Below, one piece after another: positions 26,465 to 35,452 of a stretch of 49,046 bases of DNA. The stretch comes from Rhodocyclaceae bacterium (GTDB lineage Bacteria; Pseudomonadota; Gammaproteobacteria; Burkholderiales; Rhodocyclaceae). Within the stretch, counting starts at the first letter, position 1. Each line of letters opens with the position of its first letter. The translations under genes and the position numbers were made by a program. Location of the stretch: NCBI GenBank assembly GCA_011391215.1, contig JAABQX010000009.1, positions 1-49,046 on the forward strand. Direction: 5' to 3'. The notes beneath the pieces were generated by a model. That model was not told where the DNA came from, did not search any database, and was given only the letters and a program-made list of their open reading frames with translations.

Positions 26465-26914
26465 ATGAAATACACATCAGCAGTAATTCTGGCCCTGGGC
26501 GCCCTGACACTCGGTTCCGGGCTGGCAGCGGCCGCCGATAAAAAAGCGGCCGTTGACCTTGGCAAACGGGAATACATGAACAGCTGTGCCGTATGCCACG
26601 GCGTCAGTGGCAAGGTGGAAGGCGCTGAAGTTGCCGGCGTCGAGTTTCTCAAAACCATGCCAACCGACCTCAGTATGCTATCCAAGAAAAATGCCGGCGT
26701 TTTTCCCTTCGACCGGCTTTATTCTGTGATCGATGGCCGCCAGCAAGTCAAAGGCCACGGCAGTCGCGAAATGCCGATCTGGGGAGACCGTTATAGCCGT
26801 GAAGGAGCAAAGGCAGGTGAGTACTACATCGACATGCCTTACGACATGGAGATGTATGTTCGCAGCCGTATTCTGGCACTCGTGGACTACATTCATCGCC
26901 TGCAGGCAAAATAG
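26465..26914 (+). CDS. Small c-type cytochrome, periplasmic
   Basis: A 149-residue protein with a signal peptide (MKYTSAVILALGALTLGSGL, cut after AAAA). One heme-binding motif, CAVCH, lies at residues 41-45, and a later EMPIWGDRY provides a probable axial Met. It is a class I-like monoheme cytochrome. GGAG lies 6-9 bases before the ATG. It starts 23 bases after the TRAP binding-protein gene and is probably co-transcribed with it, which is unusual. It ends just before a strong bidirectional terminator. Its electron-transfer partner cannot be inferred from the window. Confidence 0.88.
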   Translation: MKYTSAVILALGALTLGSGLAAAADKKAAVDLGKREYMNSCAVCHGVSGKVEGAEVAGVEFLKTMPTDLSMLSKKNAGVFPFDRLYSVIDGRQQVKGHGSREMPIWGDRYSREGAKAGEYYIDMPYDMEMYVRSRILALVDYIHRLQAK

Positions 26915-26933
26915 CACCAAGCAAATGCTGCAC

Positions 26934-26965
26934 ACAAAAAAGCCCCGCATTGCGGGGCTTTTTTG
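26934..26965. terminator. Bidirectional rho-independent terminator
   Basis: A-tract, stem AGCCCCGC, loop ATT, stem GCGGGGCT and a T-tract. It lies between the convergent cytochrome (plus) and DctM (minus) genes and can end transcripts from both sides. Confidence 0.9.
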
Positions 26966-26980
26966 TAAGTAAGGGCAGCT

Positions 26981-28720
26981 TTACTTGGCCTGGTTCGCCT
27001 CGCGGATGGACTTTGTGAGCGCATCGCCGGCATCTTCCGCCGTCCCGCCAGCGCCGACTTTTGCAGCCTCGCGGGCCGTATCCGCCGCCGAGTCTTCCTG
27101 CAGCATTTTCTGGATGTCGATCATCTCGCCCTGCTGGTCCATCTGCGCTTGCGTCATCTGCGTATCGCGGCCGACCAGCTCCGGGAAGAAGATGATCAGG
27201 CCGACCATGATGACCTGGATCACGACAAAAGGAATCGCCCCCCAGTAGATCTGGCCGGTCGTCACCGGTTCGGTGAGCTTGCCAGTATGGGTGTCCTTGT
27301 AGCGCGCGGTGGGCGCGACCGAACGCAGGTAGAACAGTGCGAAGCCGAAGGGCGGGTGCATGAACGAGGTCTGCATGTTCACCGCCAGCAGGATGCCGAA
27401 CCAGATCAGGTCGATGCCGAGCTTGTCGGCCACCGGGCCGAGCAGCGGCACGACGATGAAGCACAACTCGAAGAAATCGAGGAAGAAGGCGAGGAAGAAG
27501 ATCAACAGGTTCACCACGATGAGGAAGCCGGTCTGCCCGCCCGGCAGATCGGAGAGCAGGTGCTCGACCCAGCGGTGGCCGTCGACGCCGTAGAAGGTCA
27601 GCGAGAAGACACGCGCGCCGACGAGGATGAAAACGACGAAGGTGGTGAGCTTGGCGGTCGAATCCATCGCCTGCTTGAGCAGCGACCAGGACAGGCGCTT
27701 TCTCGCCACGGCCATAAGCAGCGCGCCGGTCGCCCCCATTGCGCCACCCTCGGTCGGCGTGGCAATGCCGATGAAAATGGTGCCGAGCACGAGGAAGATC
27801 AGCGCCAGCGGCGGGATCAACACGAAAGTCACCTTCTCGGCCATCTGCGAAAACAGGCCGAGCTTGAAAACGCGGTTAACGACGGCCAACGTAAAGGCAA
27901 CGGCCATGCCGAGACACATCGCGACGACGATCAGTTCGTCGGTCGGCTTGTCGGCGGGTTGCTGCAGTGACCAGAACACGGCCGCACCGACGGAAACGAT
28001 CGTCATCACCAGCAGCGAGGCGCCACCGGTCTTGCCGTTCGGTTCGCGGAAGACGCGCGCCTCGGGCGGCAACGCCGGGGCAGCCTTGGGGAAGAAGATG
28101 GTGATGCCCATCACGTAGGCGAGGTAGAGGCCGGTGAGCACGAAGCCGGGCACGAAGGCGCCCTTGTACATGTCGCCGACCGACTTGCCGAGCTGATCGG
28201 CAATGATGATCAACACCAAGCTTGGCGGGATGATCTGCGCCAGCGTGCCCGAGGCGGCGATGACGCCCGAGGCGAGTCGCCGGTCATAGCCGAAGCGCAG
28301 CATGATCGGCAGCGAAATGAGGCCCATCGAAATTACCGAGGCCGCGACGACGCCGGTGGTGGCCGCGAGCATCGCGCCGACCAGGATCACCGCGTAGGCA
28401 AGGCCGCCGCGCACCGGGCCGAACAGCTGGCCGATCGTCTCGAGTAGATCCTCGGCCATGCCCGAACGTTCGAGGATCAGCCCCATGAAGGTAAAGAAGG
28501 GGATGGCCAGCAGCGTGTCGTTCTGCATGATGCCGCCGAAGATGCGTTCGGGCAGCGCCTGGAAGAAGGTGGGCTGGAACAGGCCCAGCTCCATGCCGAT
28601 GAAGCCGAAGACGATACCGTTGGCGGCCAGCGCGAAGGCGACCGGGAAGCCCAGCAGCAGGAAGAAGATCAGCGAGGCAAAAATGATCGGCGCCATGTTG
28701 GCGATGAGAAACTCGGTCAC
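26981..28720 (-). CDS. TRAP transporter large permease subunit, DctM family
   Basis: Integral membrane subunit with many hydrophobic segments, which carries the ion-coupled transport step. The 579 residues are longer than the ~430 of classical DctM. This is typical of the subgroup with an enlarged central region (between the halves, here around residues 215-290) often annotated as mannitol/chloroaromatic type. Motifs include IPFFTFMGLILERSGMAEDLL (in part PFFTFMGLILERSGMA), AATTGVVAAS and PTEGGAMGA. After the last membrane segment there is a ~60-residue polar tail rich in Q, D, E and A, in which dispersed repeat copy 6 encodes KVGAGGTA. It overlaps dctQ by 4 bases. Confidence 0.92.
   Translation of the reverse strand: MTEFLIANMAPIIFASLIFFLLLGFPVAFALAANGIVFGFIGMELGLFQPTFFQALPERIFGGIMQNDTLLAIPFFTFMGLILERSGMAEDLLETIGQLFGPVRGGLAYAVILVGAMLAATTGVVAASVISMGLISLPIMLRFGYDRRLASGVIAASGTLAQIIPPSLVLIIIADQLGKSVGDMYKGAFVPGFVLTGLYLAYVMGITIFFPKAAPALPPEARVFREPNGKTGGASLLVMTIVSVGAAVFWSLQQPADKPTDELIVVAMCLGMAVAFTLAVVNRVFKLGLFSQMAEKVTFVLIPPLALIFLVLGTIFIGIATPTEGGAMGATGALLMAVARKRLSWSLLKQAMDSTAKLTTFVVFILVGARVFSLTFYGVDGHRWVEHLLSDLPGGQTGFLIVVNLLIFFLAFFLDFFELCFIVVPLLGPVADKLGIDLIWFGILLAVNMQTSFMHPPFGFALFYLRSVAPTARYKDTHTGKLTEPVTTGQIYWGAIPFVVIQVIMVGLIIFFPELVGRDTQMTQAQMDQQGEMIDIQKMLQEDSAADTAREAAKVGAGGTAEDAGDALTKSIREANQAK
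27039..27062 (+). repeat. Dispersed repeat, copy 6 (inside dctM)
   Basis: Full-match copy (GCCGTCCCGCC joined to GCGCCGACTTTT). On the minus strand it encodes KVGAGGTA in the hydrophilic C-terminal tail of the TRAP large subunit. Confidence 0.9.
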
Positions 28721-29376
28721 TTGGCGTCTCCTTGCTTGTGCTGGGGCTCGACCATTTCATGGTTCGCCTCGACATAACTGACGACCTGGGGAGCGACCTG
28801 ATGCTTCTTGATGGCTTCTGCCAGTTCCTGCTCGGCGCTCGGGCCGGCTTCCCTTTTTAGCGGGTTGGGGCCGCTACCGGCAAGGAAGGCGAGGCGCTTG
28901 ATCAGCTCGGAAAGCCCTTGCAGGATTAACAGGGCAAAACCGACCGGCATGAGAATCCGCACCGGCCAGCGGATCAGGCCGCCGGGGCTGGGCGAACCTT
29001 CGCCGGTCGTCCAGGCGTTCATGAAGACCGGCCAGGACAAGTAGGCAATCAGGAGCGCCATCGGCAGCAAAAACACAATGAAGCCGAAGACGTCGATCCA
29101 GTTCTGCGCGCGCTCGGAAAGACGTCCGGTGACGACATCGATGCGGATGTGCTCGTTGCGCTTGAGGACGTAGCCGGAACTAAAGAGAAAGACCGCCGAG
29201 AACAGATACCACTGGATCTCCAGCATGGCATTCGAACTCAGGTTGAAGGCAAAACGCGACACGGCATTGCCGGCACTGATGAGCACGACGATCAGGATCA
29301 GCCAGATCGTCAGGCGGCCGACGCGCTCATTGAGGTCATCGACCAGACGCGAGAATTGCAACAGGAAATTCATCAA
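28717..29376 (-). CDS. TRAP transporter small permease subunit, DctQ family
   Basis: A 219-residue membrane protein with four hydrophobic helices (LTIWLILIVVLISAGNAV, then a second ending SSGYVL, then FGFIVFLLPMALLIAYLSW, then ILMPVGFALLILQGLSELIK) and a C-terminal polar tail ending in a His/Gln-rich stretch. EIQWYLFSAVFLFSSGYVL (conserved WYLF) and an EHIRIDV loop are typical of DctQ. It is transcribed with dctM and divergently from the second binding protein gene. Confidence 0.9.
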   Translation of the reverse strand: MMNFLLQFSRLVDDLNERVGRLTIWLILIVVLISAGNAVSRFAFNLSSNAMLEIQWYLFSAVFLFSSGYVLKRNEHIRIDVVTGRLSERAQNWIDVFGFIVFLLPMALLIAYLSWPVFMNAWTTGEGSPSPGGLIRWPVRILMPVGFALLILQGLSELIKRLAFLAGSGPNPLKREAGPSAEQELAEAIKKHQVAPQVVSYVEANHEMVEPQHKQGDAK

Positions 29377-29442
29377 CTTCTCCTCCGCAGCAGGTTACCG
29401 ACGCGCCATAATGCCGATATCCGCAACCTGCCGACATGTTTT

Positions 29443-29455
29443 TTGCAAGGTGCAA
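29443..29455. promoter_or_regulatory. Inverted repeat TTGCA-N3-TGCAA in the dctQ/dctP divergent region
   Basis: A perfect 5-bp inverted repeat with centre AGG, within the 189-base region between the divergent dctQ and second dctP genes. The palindrome GTTGCAAC also occurs nearby at 29533-29540. These could be operator half-sites for a local regulator. No regulator gene is adjacent. Nothing else distinctive was seen in this intergenic stretch. Confidence 0.3.
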
Positions 29456-29565
29456 TGTTAACGTCTAAGCCTGTGCTTGGCCATGGCATTGTGGAAAGCC
29501 GCAAGCCGGTAGCAAAGTGGATTGGGGTTATTGTTGCAACTTTACCGAGCAGTTCAGTCACTCCC

Positions 29566-30708
29566 ATGGAAAGACGTAAATTCATTGGCGCCGCCGGTCT
29601 GGCCGGAATCCTGGCAACCGGCATGGCCCCTGCGGTGCAAGCCGGTCAGTCGATCCGCTGGCGGCTGGCATCCCGCTTCCCGAAGATCCAGGACATTCCC
29701 CACAGCGGAATAGAGGCGTTCATCCGCATGGTCAAGGAAATCTCGGGCGGCAAGTTCGAGATTTTGCTTCAGGAAGCCGAGGAGCAGACCGCATCCGCCG
29801 GCGTGCTGGATAGTGTGCAGAACGGCAATGTCGAGTGCGGGCATACCTCAGCGGTCTACAACATCAGCAAGGATGATGTTTTCGCCTTGGACGGGGCAAT
29901 CCCGTTCGGCCTGAACGCCCGACAGATGACAGCCTGGATGCAGCAGGGCAATGGCCTGACCCTGCTGCGCGAGTTCTACGGAAACTTTGGCATCATCAAC
30001 TTCCCGATGGGCAATACCGGCGCCCAGATGGGCGGTTGGTACCGGAAACCGGTGAAGTCGCTGGCCGATCTCAAGGGGCTGCGCATGCGTATCACCGGCC
30101 TCGGTAGCCGGGTGTTCGAGCGCATCGGCGGCAAGCCGAGCAATCTGCCATCAGGCGAGATCGTCAAAGCTTTCGAGCGCGGCAATATCGATGCTGCCGA
30201 GTGGGTCGGCCCTTACGACGACAGCAAGCTCGGCTTGCAAAAAGTCAGCAAGCACTATGCGTATCCCGGATGGTGGGAAGGCGGATCGCAGTTTTCCCTT
30301 TACGTCAATCAGCGCGCCTACGATGCCTTGACCGAAGAAAACCAGGCGATCCTGGAAGCCGCCACGACCGTCGCCCATCGCGACATTCAAGCGCAATACG
30401 ATGCGAAGAACCCGCTGGCCTTGAAAGAACTGCTGGCCGGCAAGGTCAAGCTGATGCCATTACCGGCAACCGTGCTGGATGCCGCCTACCAGGCAGCACA
30501 GGATCTATATGCCGAGTTGTCCGGCAAGAACCCGCAGTGGAGAAAGATTTATGGCAGCTATGCCGCGTTTCTCAGGAATCAGGGTTGGAACTGGGGCTAC
30601 GGCGAACTGGGTTTTGGCAACTACATGCACGAGCGGCAGCAAAAGGCCATCGCCACGCAGCAAAGCGAACTGAGTCGTAAAAAGTCGGCACCAGCAGGAC
30701 GGCGATGA
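29566..30708 (+). CDS. TRAP transporter substrate-binding protein, DctP family (copy 2)
   Basis: Paralogue of the binding protein at 25359. The true start is the ATG at 29566 (380 residues), not the track's 29149, because MERRKFIGAAGLAG begins a twin-arginine-type signal like that of copy 1. The mature part has GNTGAQMGGWYRKPVK, MRITGLGSRVFERIG and AAEWVGPYDDSKLGLQ, including the substrate-clamping Arg. The last residues, ELSRKKSAPAGRR, come from dispersed repeat copy 7 and extend past the usual end. It is divergent from dctQM, so one membrane pair may serve two receptors. Its stop overlaps the ATG of the next gene (ATGA). Confidence 0.9.
   Translation: MERRKFIGAAGLAGILATGMAPAVQAGQSIRWRLASRFPKIQDIPHSGIEAFIRMVKEISGGKFEILLQEAEEQTASAGVLDSVQNGNVECGHTSAVYNISKDDVFALDGAIPFGLNARQMTAWMQQGNGLTLLREFYGNFGIINFPMGNTGAQMGGWYRKPVKSLADLKGLRMRITGLGSRVFERIGGKPSNLPSGEIVKAFERGNIDAAEWVGPYDDSKLGLQKVSKHYAYPGWWEGGSQFSLYVNQRAYDALTEENQAILEAATTVAHRDIQAQYDAKNPLALKELLAGKVKLMPLPATVLDAAYQAAQDLYAELSGKNPQWRKIYGSYAAFLRNQGWNWGYGELGFGNYMHERQQKAIATQQSELSRKKSAPAGRR
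30679..30703 (-). repeat. Dispersed repeat, copy 7 (at the 3' end of dctP copy 2)
   Basis: AAAAAGTCGGC then ACCAGCAGGACGGC, with two or three differences from the majority form, in the opposite orientation to most copies. It encodes KKSAPAGR just before the stop and ends two bases before the next ATG. Confidence 0.75.
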
Positions 30709-31358
30709 GCCTCACGCCCTATCCCCTGGCCAGGCCCACCCGCCTGTGCGTCGTGCGTCATGGCGAAACCGACTGGAACGCAGGCAAGCGTGTCCAGGGT
30801 CAGATCGACATCCCCCTGTCGGCGCTCGGCCATGCCCAGGCGCGGGCGACCGGCAATGCCCTGATGGGTGAAGGCTTTGCCGCCATTTACAGCAGCGATC
30901 TCGTCCGGGCGCGCCAGACGGCGGAAGCAACCGCTCACCTCGCCCATTTGCCATTGCAGCTTTCGCCCGGCCTGCGCGAACGCCACTACGGCGTTTTCCA
31001 GGGGCTGACCTATGACGAAGCGGCAGCGCGCTACCCGGCGGACTATGCGCGCCACCATGCCCGCGATCCGCGCTTTGTGCCGAGCGGTGGCGAAAGTCTG
31101 CTCGACTTGGCGGCACGCATCAGTAATACCTGCGAGGATATCGTGCGGCGCCATACCGGGGGAGCTGTGGCGCTGTTCACCCACGGTGGGGTGCTCGACA
31201 TTCTGCACCGGCAGGCTGCCGGGAAACCGCTGACGACACCGCGCGACTTCGCCATCCCGAATTGCGCCATCAACTGGATCGAAGTGGTGAATGGTTGCTG
31301 GACGCTGCTGTCATGGGCCGAGCGCGACCATCTGGCAGGGGCGCTGGACGAACTCTGA
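30705..31358 (+). CDS. Histidine phosphatase family protein (phosphoglycerate mutase-like)
   Basis: A 217-residue member of the RHG phosphatase superfamily. CVVRHGETDWN near residue 15 holds the phosphorylated His. SSDLVRARQTAEA, LRERHYGVFQGLT (Glu acid) and LFTHGGVLDIL (second His) complete the active site. Similar proteins are annotated as GpmB or CobC-like. Real substrates in this branch vary, and since an independent-type mutase GpmI is encoded at 38778, a glycolytic role is not needed. It starts within the stop of the TRAP binding-protein gene. Confidence 0.88.
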   Translation: MSLTPYPLARPTRLCVVRHGETDWNAGKRVQGQIDIPLSALGHAQARATGNALMGEGFAAIYSSDLVRARQTAEATAHLAHLPLQLSPGLRERHYGVFQGLTYDEAAARYPADYARHHARDPRFVPSGGESLLDLAARISNTCEDIVRRHTGGAVALFTHGGVLDILHRQAAGKPLTTPRDFAIPNCAINWIEVVNGCWTLLSWAERDHLAGALDEL

Positions 31359-31394
31359 GGATGAACTCTGAGGAGAGGGTGCCGGAAACCCGCG

Positions 31395-31403
31395 TGATAA
31401 AAT
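31395..31403 (+). promoter_or_regulatory. Possible extended -10 element for glyA
   Basis: TGATAAAAT, identical to the element before apbC, lies 34 bases upstream of the glyA ATG in a short intergenic gap. No good -35 is seen. Confidence 0.35.
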
Positions 31404-31437
31404 CGCGTTTTCCCTTCCCCTGAATCGGGCTACTGCC

Positions 31438-32685
31438 ATGTTCTCAAAGAATAATACCCTCGCCAAAACCGACCCCGAAGTGTTCGCCGCTATTACCGAT
31501 GAAAACCGGCGTCAGGAAGACCATATCGAGCTGATCGCCTCGGAAAATTACGTTTCGTGGCCGGTCATGGAAGCCCAGGGATCGCAACTCACCAACAAGT
31601 ACGCCGAGGGCTACCCGGGCAAGCGCTACTACGGCGGCTGCGAATATGTCGATGTCGCCGAGCAACTCGCCATCGACCGCGCCAAAAAGCTGTTCGGCGC
31701 CGAAGCCGCCAACGTGCAGCCGAATTCCGGTTCGCAGGCCAACCAGGCCGTGTTCCTGGCCTTCCTCAAGCCCGGCGACACCATCCTCGGCATGAACCTC
31801 GCCGCCGGCGGCCACCTGACGCACGGCATGGCGCTCAACATGTCCGGCAAGTGGTTCAACGTCGTACCCTACGGCCTCGATGAAAACGAGGCCATCGACT
31901 ACAAGGAAGTGGAACGCCTCGCCCGCGAGCACAAGCCCAAGCTGATTATCGCCGGCGCCTCGGCCTACGCACTGCGCATCGATTTCGAATGCTTCGCCAA
32001 AATCGCCAAGGATGTCGGCGCGATCTTCATGGTGGACATGGCGCACTACGCCGGCCTCGTCGCGGCGGGCTTCTACCCGAATCCGGTGCCCCACGCCGAT
32101 GTCGTCACCACCACCACGCACAAGACCCTGCGTGGCCCGCGCGGCGGCCTGATCCTGATGAAGGCAGAGCACGAAAAGGCCATCAACTCGGCCATCTTCC
32201 CCGGCCTGCAGGGTGGCCCGCTGATGCACGTCATCGCCGCCAAAGCCGTCGCCTTGAAGGAGGCGATGACGCCCGAGTTCAAGCACTACCAGGAACAGGT
32301 GATCGGCAACGCCCAGGTGATGGCCAAGGTGCTCAAGCAGCGCGGCCTGCGCATCGTCTCCGGCCGCACCGAGAGCCATGTCTTTCTTGTCGATCTGCAA
32401 GCCAAGGCCATCACCGGCAAGGATGCCGAAGCGGCGCTGGGCAAGGCGCACATCACGGTGAACAAGAACGCCATCCCTAACGACCCGCAGAAGCCCTTCG
32501 TGACGAGCGGCATCCGCATCGGCACGCCGGCGATGACCACACGCGGTTTCCGCGAGATCGAGGCCGAGACGGTGGCCAACCTGATCGCCGACGTGCTCGA
32601 AGCACCGGCCGACGAGGCCGTGCTCGCCAAGGTACGGGCACAGGTGGCGACACTTTGCAAGAAGTTCCCCGTTTACGGAAACTGA
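31438..32685 (+). CDS. glyA: Serine hydroxymethyltransferase
   Basis: PLP enzyme converting serine and tetrahydrofolate to glycine and methylene-tetrahydrofolate, which supplies ThyA. The 415-residue product is of standard length. The PLP lysine is in [48 protein letters not shown] (in part) and [12 protein letters not shown] are hallmark motifs. It starts its own transcript with a probable extended -10 and is followed 14 bases later by nrdR. Confidence 0.97.
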   Translation: MFSKNNTLAKTDPEVFAAITDENRRQEDHIELIASENYVSWPVMEAQGSQLTNKYAEGYPGKRYYGGCEYVDVAEQLAIDRAKKLFGAEAANVQPNSGSQANQAVFLAFLKPGDTILGMNLAAGGHLTHGMALNMSGKWFNVVPYGLDENEAIDYKEVERLAREHKPKLIIAGASAYALRIDFECFAKIAKDVGAIFMVDMAHYAGLVAAGFYPNPVPHADVVTTTTHKTLRGPRGGLILMKAEHEKAINSAIFPGLQGGPLMHVIAAKAVALKEAMTPEFKHYQEQVIGNAQVMAKVLKQRGLRIVSGRTESHVFLVDLQAKAITGKDAEAALGKAHITVNKNAIPNDPQKPFVTSGIRIGTPAMTTRGFREIEAETVANLIADVLEAPADEAVLAKVRAQVATLCKKFPVYGN

Positions 32686-32699
32686 GGGCGCCCAATTAA

Positions 32700-33185
32700 A
32701 TGCGCTGTCCCTACTGCACCGAGGACAATACCCAGGTTGTCGACACGCGCGAAAACGAAGAGGGTGACACCGTCCGCCGGCGGCGCCGCTGTCTCGCCTG
32801 CGACAAACGCTTCACCACCTACGAGCGCGTGGAATTGCAACTGCCGCTGGTGGTCAAGAAGAACAGCAGCCGTGTCGATTTTGATCGTGACAAGCTCAAG
32901 TCGAGCATGCTGCTGGCGCTGAGGAAGCGCCCCGTCACCACCGAGAGCGTCGAATCAGCGCTCGACCGTATCGAAGACAAACTGGTACAACTGGCTGAGC
33001 GCGAAGTCACCTCGGATCGCATCGGCGAACTGGTGATGCGCGAACTGAAAAAGCTCGACAAGGTGGCCTACATCCGTTTCGCCTCGGTCTATCGTAACTT
33101 CGCCGACGTCGATGAGTTCTCCGATGCGATTCGCGAAGTGAAGCGGCCTAAAGTGCCCGTCAAGGCGCCCCGGACCAAGGCATAG
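32700..33185 (+). CDS. nrdR: Transcriptional repressor NrdR
   Basis: ATP/dATP-sensing repressor of ribonucleotide reductase genes. The 161-residue protein begins with a zinc ribbon (CPYC at 3-6 and CLAC at 31-34), then an ATP-cone domain ([39 protein letters not shown]). The order glyA-nrdR-ribD is common in betaproteobacteria. Length and motifs are typical. Confidence 0.96.
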   Translation: MRCPYCTEDNTQVVDTRENEEGDTVRRRRRCLACDKRFTTYERVELQLPLVVKKNSSRVDFDRDKLKSSMLLALRKRPVTTESVESALDRIEDKLVQLAEREVTSDRIGELVMRELKKLDKVAYIRFASVYRNFADVDEFSDAIREVKRPKVPVKAPRTKA

Positions 33186-33187
33186 CA

Positions 33188-33212
33188 GCCGTCCCGCCAG
33201 TCCCGACTTTTT
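33188..33212 (+). repeat. Dispersed repeat, copy 8
   Basis: GCCGTCCCGCC followed by AGTCCCGACTTTTT. It fills the 29-base gap between nrdR and ribD. The joining sequence AGTCCC matches the left side of the insert in the long copy 11, so this copy looks like a different deletion form of it. Confidence 0.8.
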
Positions 33213-33214
33213 CC

Positions 33215-34303
33215 ATGGGCTTTACTACTGCCGATCATCAATTCATGAGCCACGCCCTGCAACTGGCGGCGCGCGGGCTCTACACCACCACGCCCAATCC
33301 GCGCGTCGGCTGTGTGTTGGTAAAAGACCATCAAGTGATCGGCGAGGGCTGGCATGAAAAGGCCGGTCAACCGCATGCCGAGATCAACGCACTCGGAAAA
33401 GTCGGCACTGACGGGACGGCGGGCTGTACGGCCTACGTCACCCTCGAACCGTGTAGTCACCACGGCCGCACCCCGCCTTGTGCGGATGCGCTCATTAACG
33501 CGCGCGTCCACCGTGTAGTGGCGGCCATGCAGGACCCGAATCCGCTCGTCGCGGGCCGGGGCTTGGCAATGCTGGCTGCCTCCGGTATCGCCGTCGAAAG
33601 TGGCTTGCTGGAAACGGAGGCGCGCGAACTCAACATCGGCTTCGTCTCGCGCATGACGCGCGACCGGCCTTGGCTACGGCTGAAAGTCGCCATGAGCCTC
33701 GATGGCAAGACGGCCCTCAACAATGGCGTGTCGCAATGGATCACCGGCCCGGATGCCCGCCGCGATGCCCACGCCTGGCGCGCACGCTCCTGTGCAGTGC
33801 TGACAGGATTCGGCACAGTGCGCGACGACAATCCCCGGCTGAACGTGCGTGAAGTATCGACAACGCGCCAGCCGCGTCCCGTCGTTATCGACAGCCGTCT
33901 CGAAACCCCGCTGGATGCCAGGTTGCTCTCCGGCGGCGCATTGATTTTCTGCGCACAGCACGATCCCGCAAAGATTGCTACCCTCACCGAACGTGGCGCC
34001 GAAGTTGTCGTATTGCCGGATGACGCCGGCAAGGTCGATCTTGCTGCGATGCTGATGGAACTGGGCAGGCGCGGCATCAACGAAGTCCTCGTCGAGGCAG
34101 GCACGAAACTCAATGGTTCGTTGCTGCGCGGCGGCCTCGTCGATGAACTGCTGATCTATCAGGCACCCGTACTACTGGGTGACAAGGCGCGCGACATGGC
34201 CGATCTGCCGGAACTTGTCGAATTGGTTGGCGCACGCCGTCTTGTCATCACCGACCGTCGCATGATCGGTATCGATCAACGCCTTCTGGCCAGGCTGGCC
34301 TGA
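33215..34303 (+). CDS. ribD: Bifunctional riboflavin biosynthesis deaminase/reductase
   Basis: Carries out the second and third steps of riboflavin synthesis. The N-terminal cytidine deaminase-like domain has HAE (H54, E56) and [10 protein letters not shown], with zinc ligands C80 and C89. The C-terminal reductase domain (from about 145) has [19 protein letters not shown] and a [12 protein letters not shown] segment. Length is 362, the usual size. Residues 62-69 (KVGTDGTA) come from dispersed repeat copy 9 and lie between HAE and the PCSH zinc motif, where other RibD proteins have a loop of about equal length. The start is close behind repeat copy 8. No strong ribosome site is seen. Confidence 0.94.
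   Translation: MGFTTADHQFMSHALQLAARGLYTTTPNPRVGCVLVKDHQVIGEGWHEKAGQPHAEINALGKVGTDGTAGCTAYVTLEPCSHHGRTPPCADALINARVHRVVAAMQDPNPLVAGRGLAMLAASGIAVESGLLETEARELNIGFVSRMTRDRPWLRLKVAMSLDGKTALNNGVSQWITGPDARRDAHAWRARSCAVLTGFGTVRDDNPRLNVREVSTTRQPRPVVIDSRLETPLDARLLSGGALIFCAQHDPAKIATLTERGAEVVVLPDDAGKVDLAAMLMELGRRGINEVLVEAGTKLNGSLLRGGLVDELLIYQAPVLLGDKARDMADLPELVELVGARRLVITDRRMIGIDQRLLARLA
33397..33420 (-). repeat. Dispersed repeat, copy 9 (inside ribD)
   Basis: AAAAGTCGGC then ACTGACGGGACGGC, with two differences from the majority form. It encodes KVGTDGTA in the RibD deaminase domain, only 209 bases from copy 8 and in the opposite orientation. Confidence 0.8.
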
Positions 34304-34332
34304 ACGAAAATCACATTTACAGGGAGACACTC

Positions 34333-34677
34333 ATGGCAGAAAACACCACGGAAACCGGGCTCGTGATCGAGGACATCGTTGAAGGCGCGGGCGACACGGC
34401 CGCCGCCGGACACACGGTCTCGGTGCATTACACCGGCTGGCTGACCAACGGTAACAAATTCGACTCGAGCAAGGATCGCAACGACCCGTTCGAATTCGCC
34501 CTCGGGGCACGCCAGGTCATTGCCGGCTGGGATGAAGGCGTGCAAGGAATGAAGGTGGGCGGTACGCGCAAGCTGACGATCCCACCCACGCTCGGCTACG
34601 GCGCGCGTGGCGCCGGTGGCGTGATTCCGCCGAATGCCACACTGGTCTTCGAGGTCGAGTTGCTCGAGATTCTCTAG
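34333..34677 (+). CDS. FKBP-type peptidyl-prolyl cis-trans isomerase
   Basis: A 114-residue single-domain FKBP that isomerises peptidyl-proline bonds. [38 protein letters not shown] and [23 protein letters not shown] (in part [12 protein letters not shown]) are the standard FKBP signatures. No signal peptide is present, so it is cytosolic. GGGAG precedes the ATG. It overlaps the stop of the convergent moeB-like gene by 4 bases. Confidence 0.94.
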   Translation: MAENTTETGLVIEDIVEGAGDTAAAGHTVSVHYTGWLTNGNKFDSSKDRNDPFEFALGARQVIAGWDEGVQGMKVGGTRKLTIPPTLGYGARGAGGVIPPNATLVFEVELLEIL

Positions 34678-35420
34678 GCGCCGCACACCAGGCAGGCCGG
34701 ATCGCGCGGCACCGCGATGCTGCGCCATTCCATCGCCAAGCCGTCGAGCAGCAGCAGGCGGCCGGACAGTGACTCGCCGCAACCAATCAGCAGCTTCAAA
34801 GCCTCTGCAGCCTGCACCGCGCCGATGATGCCGGTGATGGGAGCAAAAACGCCCATCGTGGCACAGCGCACTTCCTCGACATCCTCGGCTTCGGGGAACA
34901 GGCAGTGGTAACAAGGCGTGGCGGGTTGGCGCACATCGAAGACCGCCACCTGTCCATCGAAGCGGATCGCCGCGCCCGAAACCAGCGGCTTGCGATGCTT
35001 CACGCAGGCGCGGTTGACGGCGTGGCGGGTGGCGAAATTGTCGGAGCAGTCGAGCACCACGTCGGCGGCGGCAACTTCTTCATCCAGACGCTCGCCGACC
35101 AATCTTTCCTCTAGCGGAATGACCTGACATTCCGGGTTGAGATCAGCGAGTGTCGCCTTCCCAGAAATTACCTTGGGCTGGCCGATCGCTGCGGTACGGT
35201 GGAGAATCTGCCGTTGCAGGTTGGTGAGGTCGACCGTATCGCCATCAGCGAGCACCAGCGTACCGATACCGGCGGAAGCCAGATACAGCGCAGCCGGTGA
35301 ACCCAAGCCGCCGGCACCGAGTACCAGCACGCGCGCGGCATGAAGATTCTCCTGCCCTTCAATGCCGATCTGCGGCAGCAGGATGTGGCGGCTATAGCGC
35401 AGCAGTTCCTGATCGTTCAC
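34674..35420 (-). CDS. MoeB/ThiF family sulfur-carrier adenylyltransferase
   Basis: E1-like enzyme that adenylates the C-terminal Gly-Gly of MoaD or ThiS. The 248 residues match bacterial MoeB/ThiF. The nucleotide site is [29 protein letters not shown] and [14 protein letters not shown] follow. Zinc ligands are the CYHC pair and the C-terminal CLVC pair. [20 protein letters not shown] is typical of MoeB. Which carrier protein it serves is not decided here, but mog (molybdopterin) is also in the window. Confidence 0.9.
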   Translation of the reverse strand: MNDQELLRYSRHILLPQIGIEGQENLHAARVLVLGAGGLGSPAALYLASAGIGTLVLADGDTVDLTNLQRQILHRTAAIGQPKVISGKATLADLNPECQVIPLEERLVGERLDEEVAAADVVLDCSDNFATRHAVNRACVKHRKPLVSGAAIRFDGQVAVFDVRQPATPCYHCLFPEAEDVEEVRCATMGVFAPITGIIGAVQAAEALKLLIGCGESLSGRLLLLDGLAMEWRSIAVPRDPACLVCGA

Positions 35421-35452
35421 GCGGAGAGATTACGGGTATTCATTCGCGCAAG

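Noticed and set aside
29149-29565. Upstream 139 codons of the second dctP ORF in the track
   Set aside because: They run antisense to dctQ and through its promoter region. The twin-arginine-type leader at 29566 marks the real start.
33188-33212. The repeat as a rho-independent terminator between nrdR and ribD
   Set aside because: It ends in a T-run but offers at most a 3-bp stem (GTC with GAC), and many copies lie inside genes.
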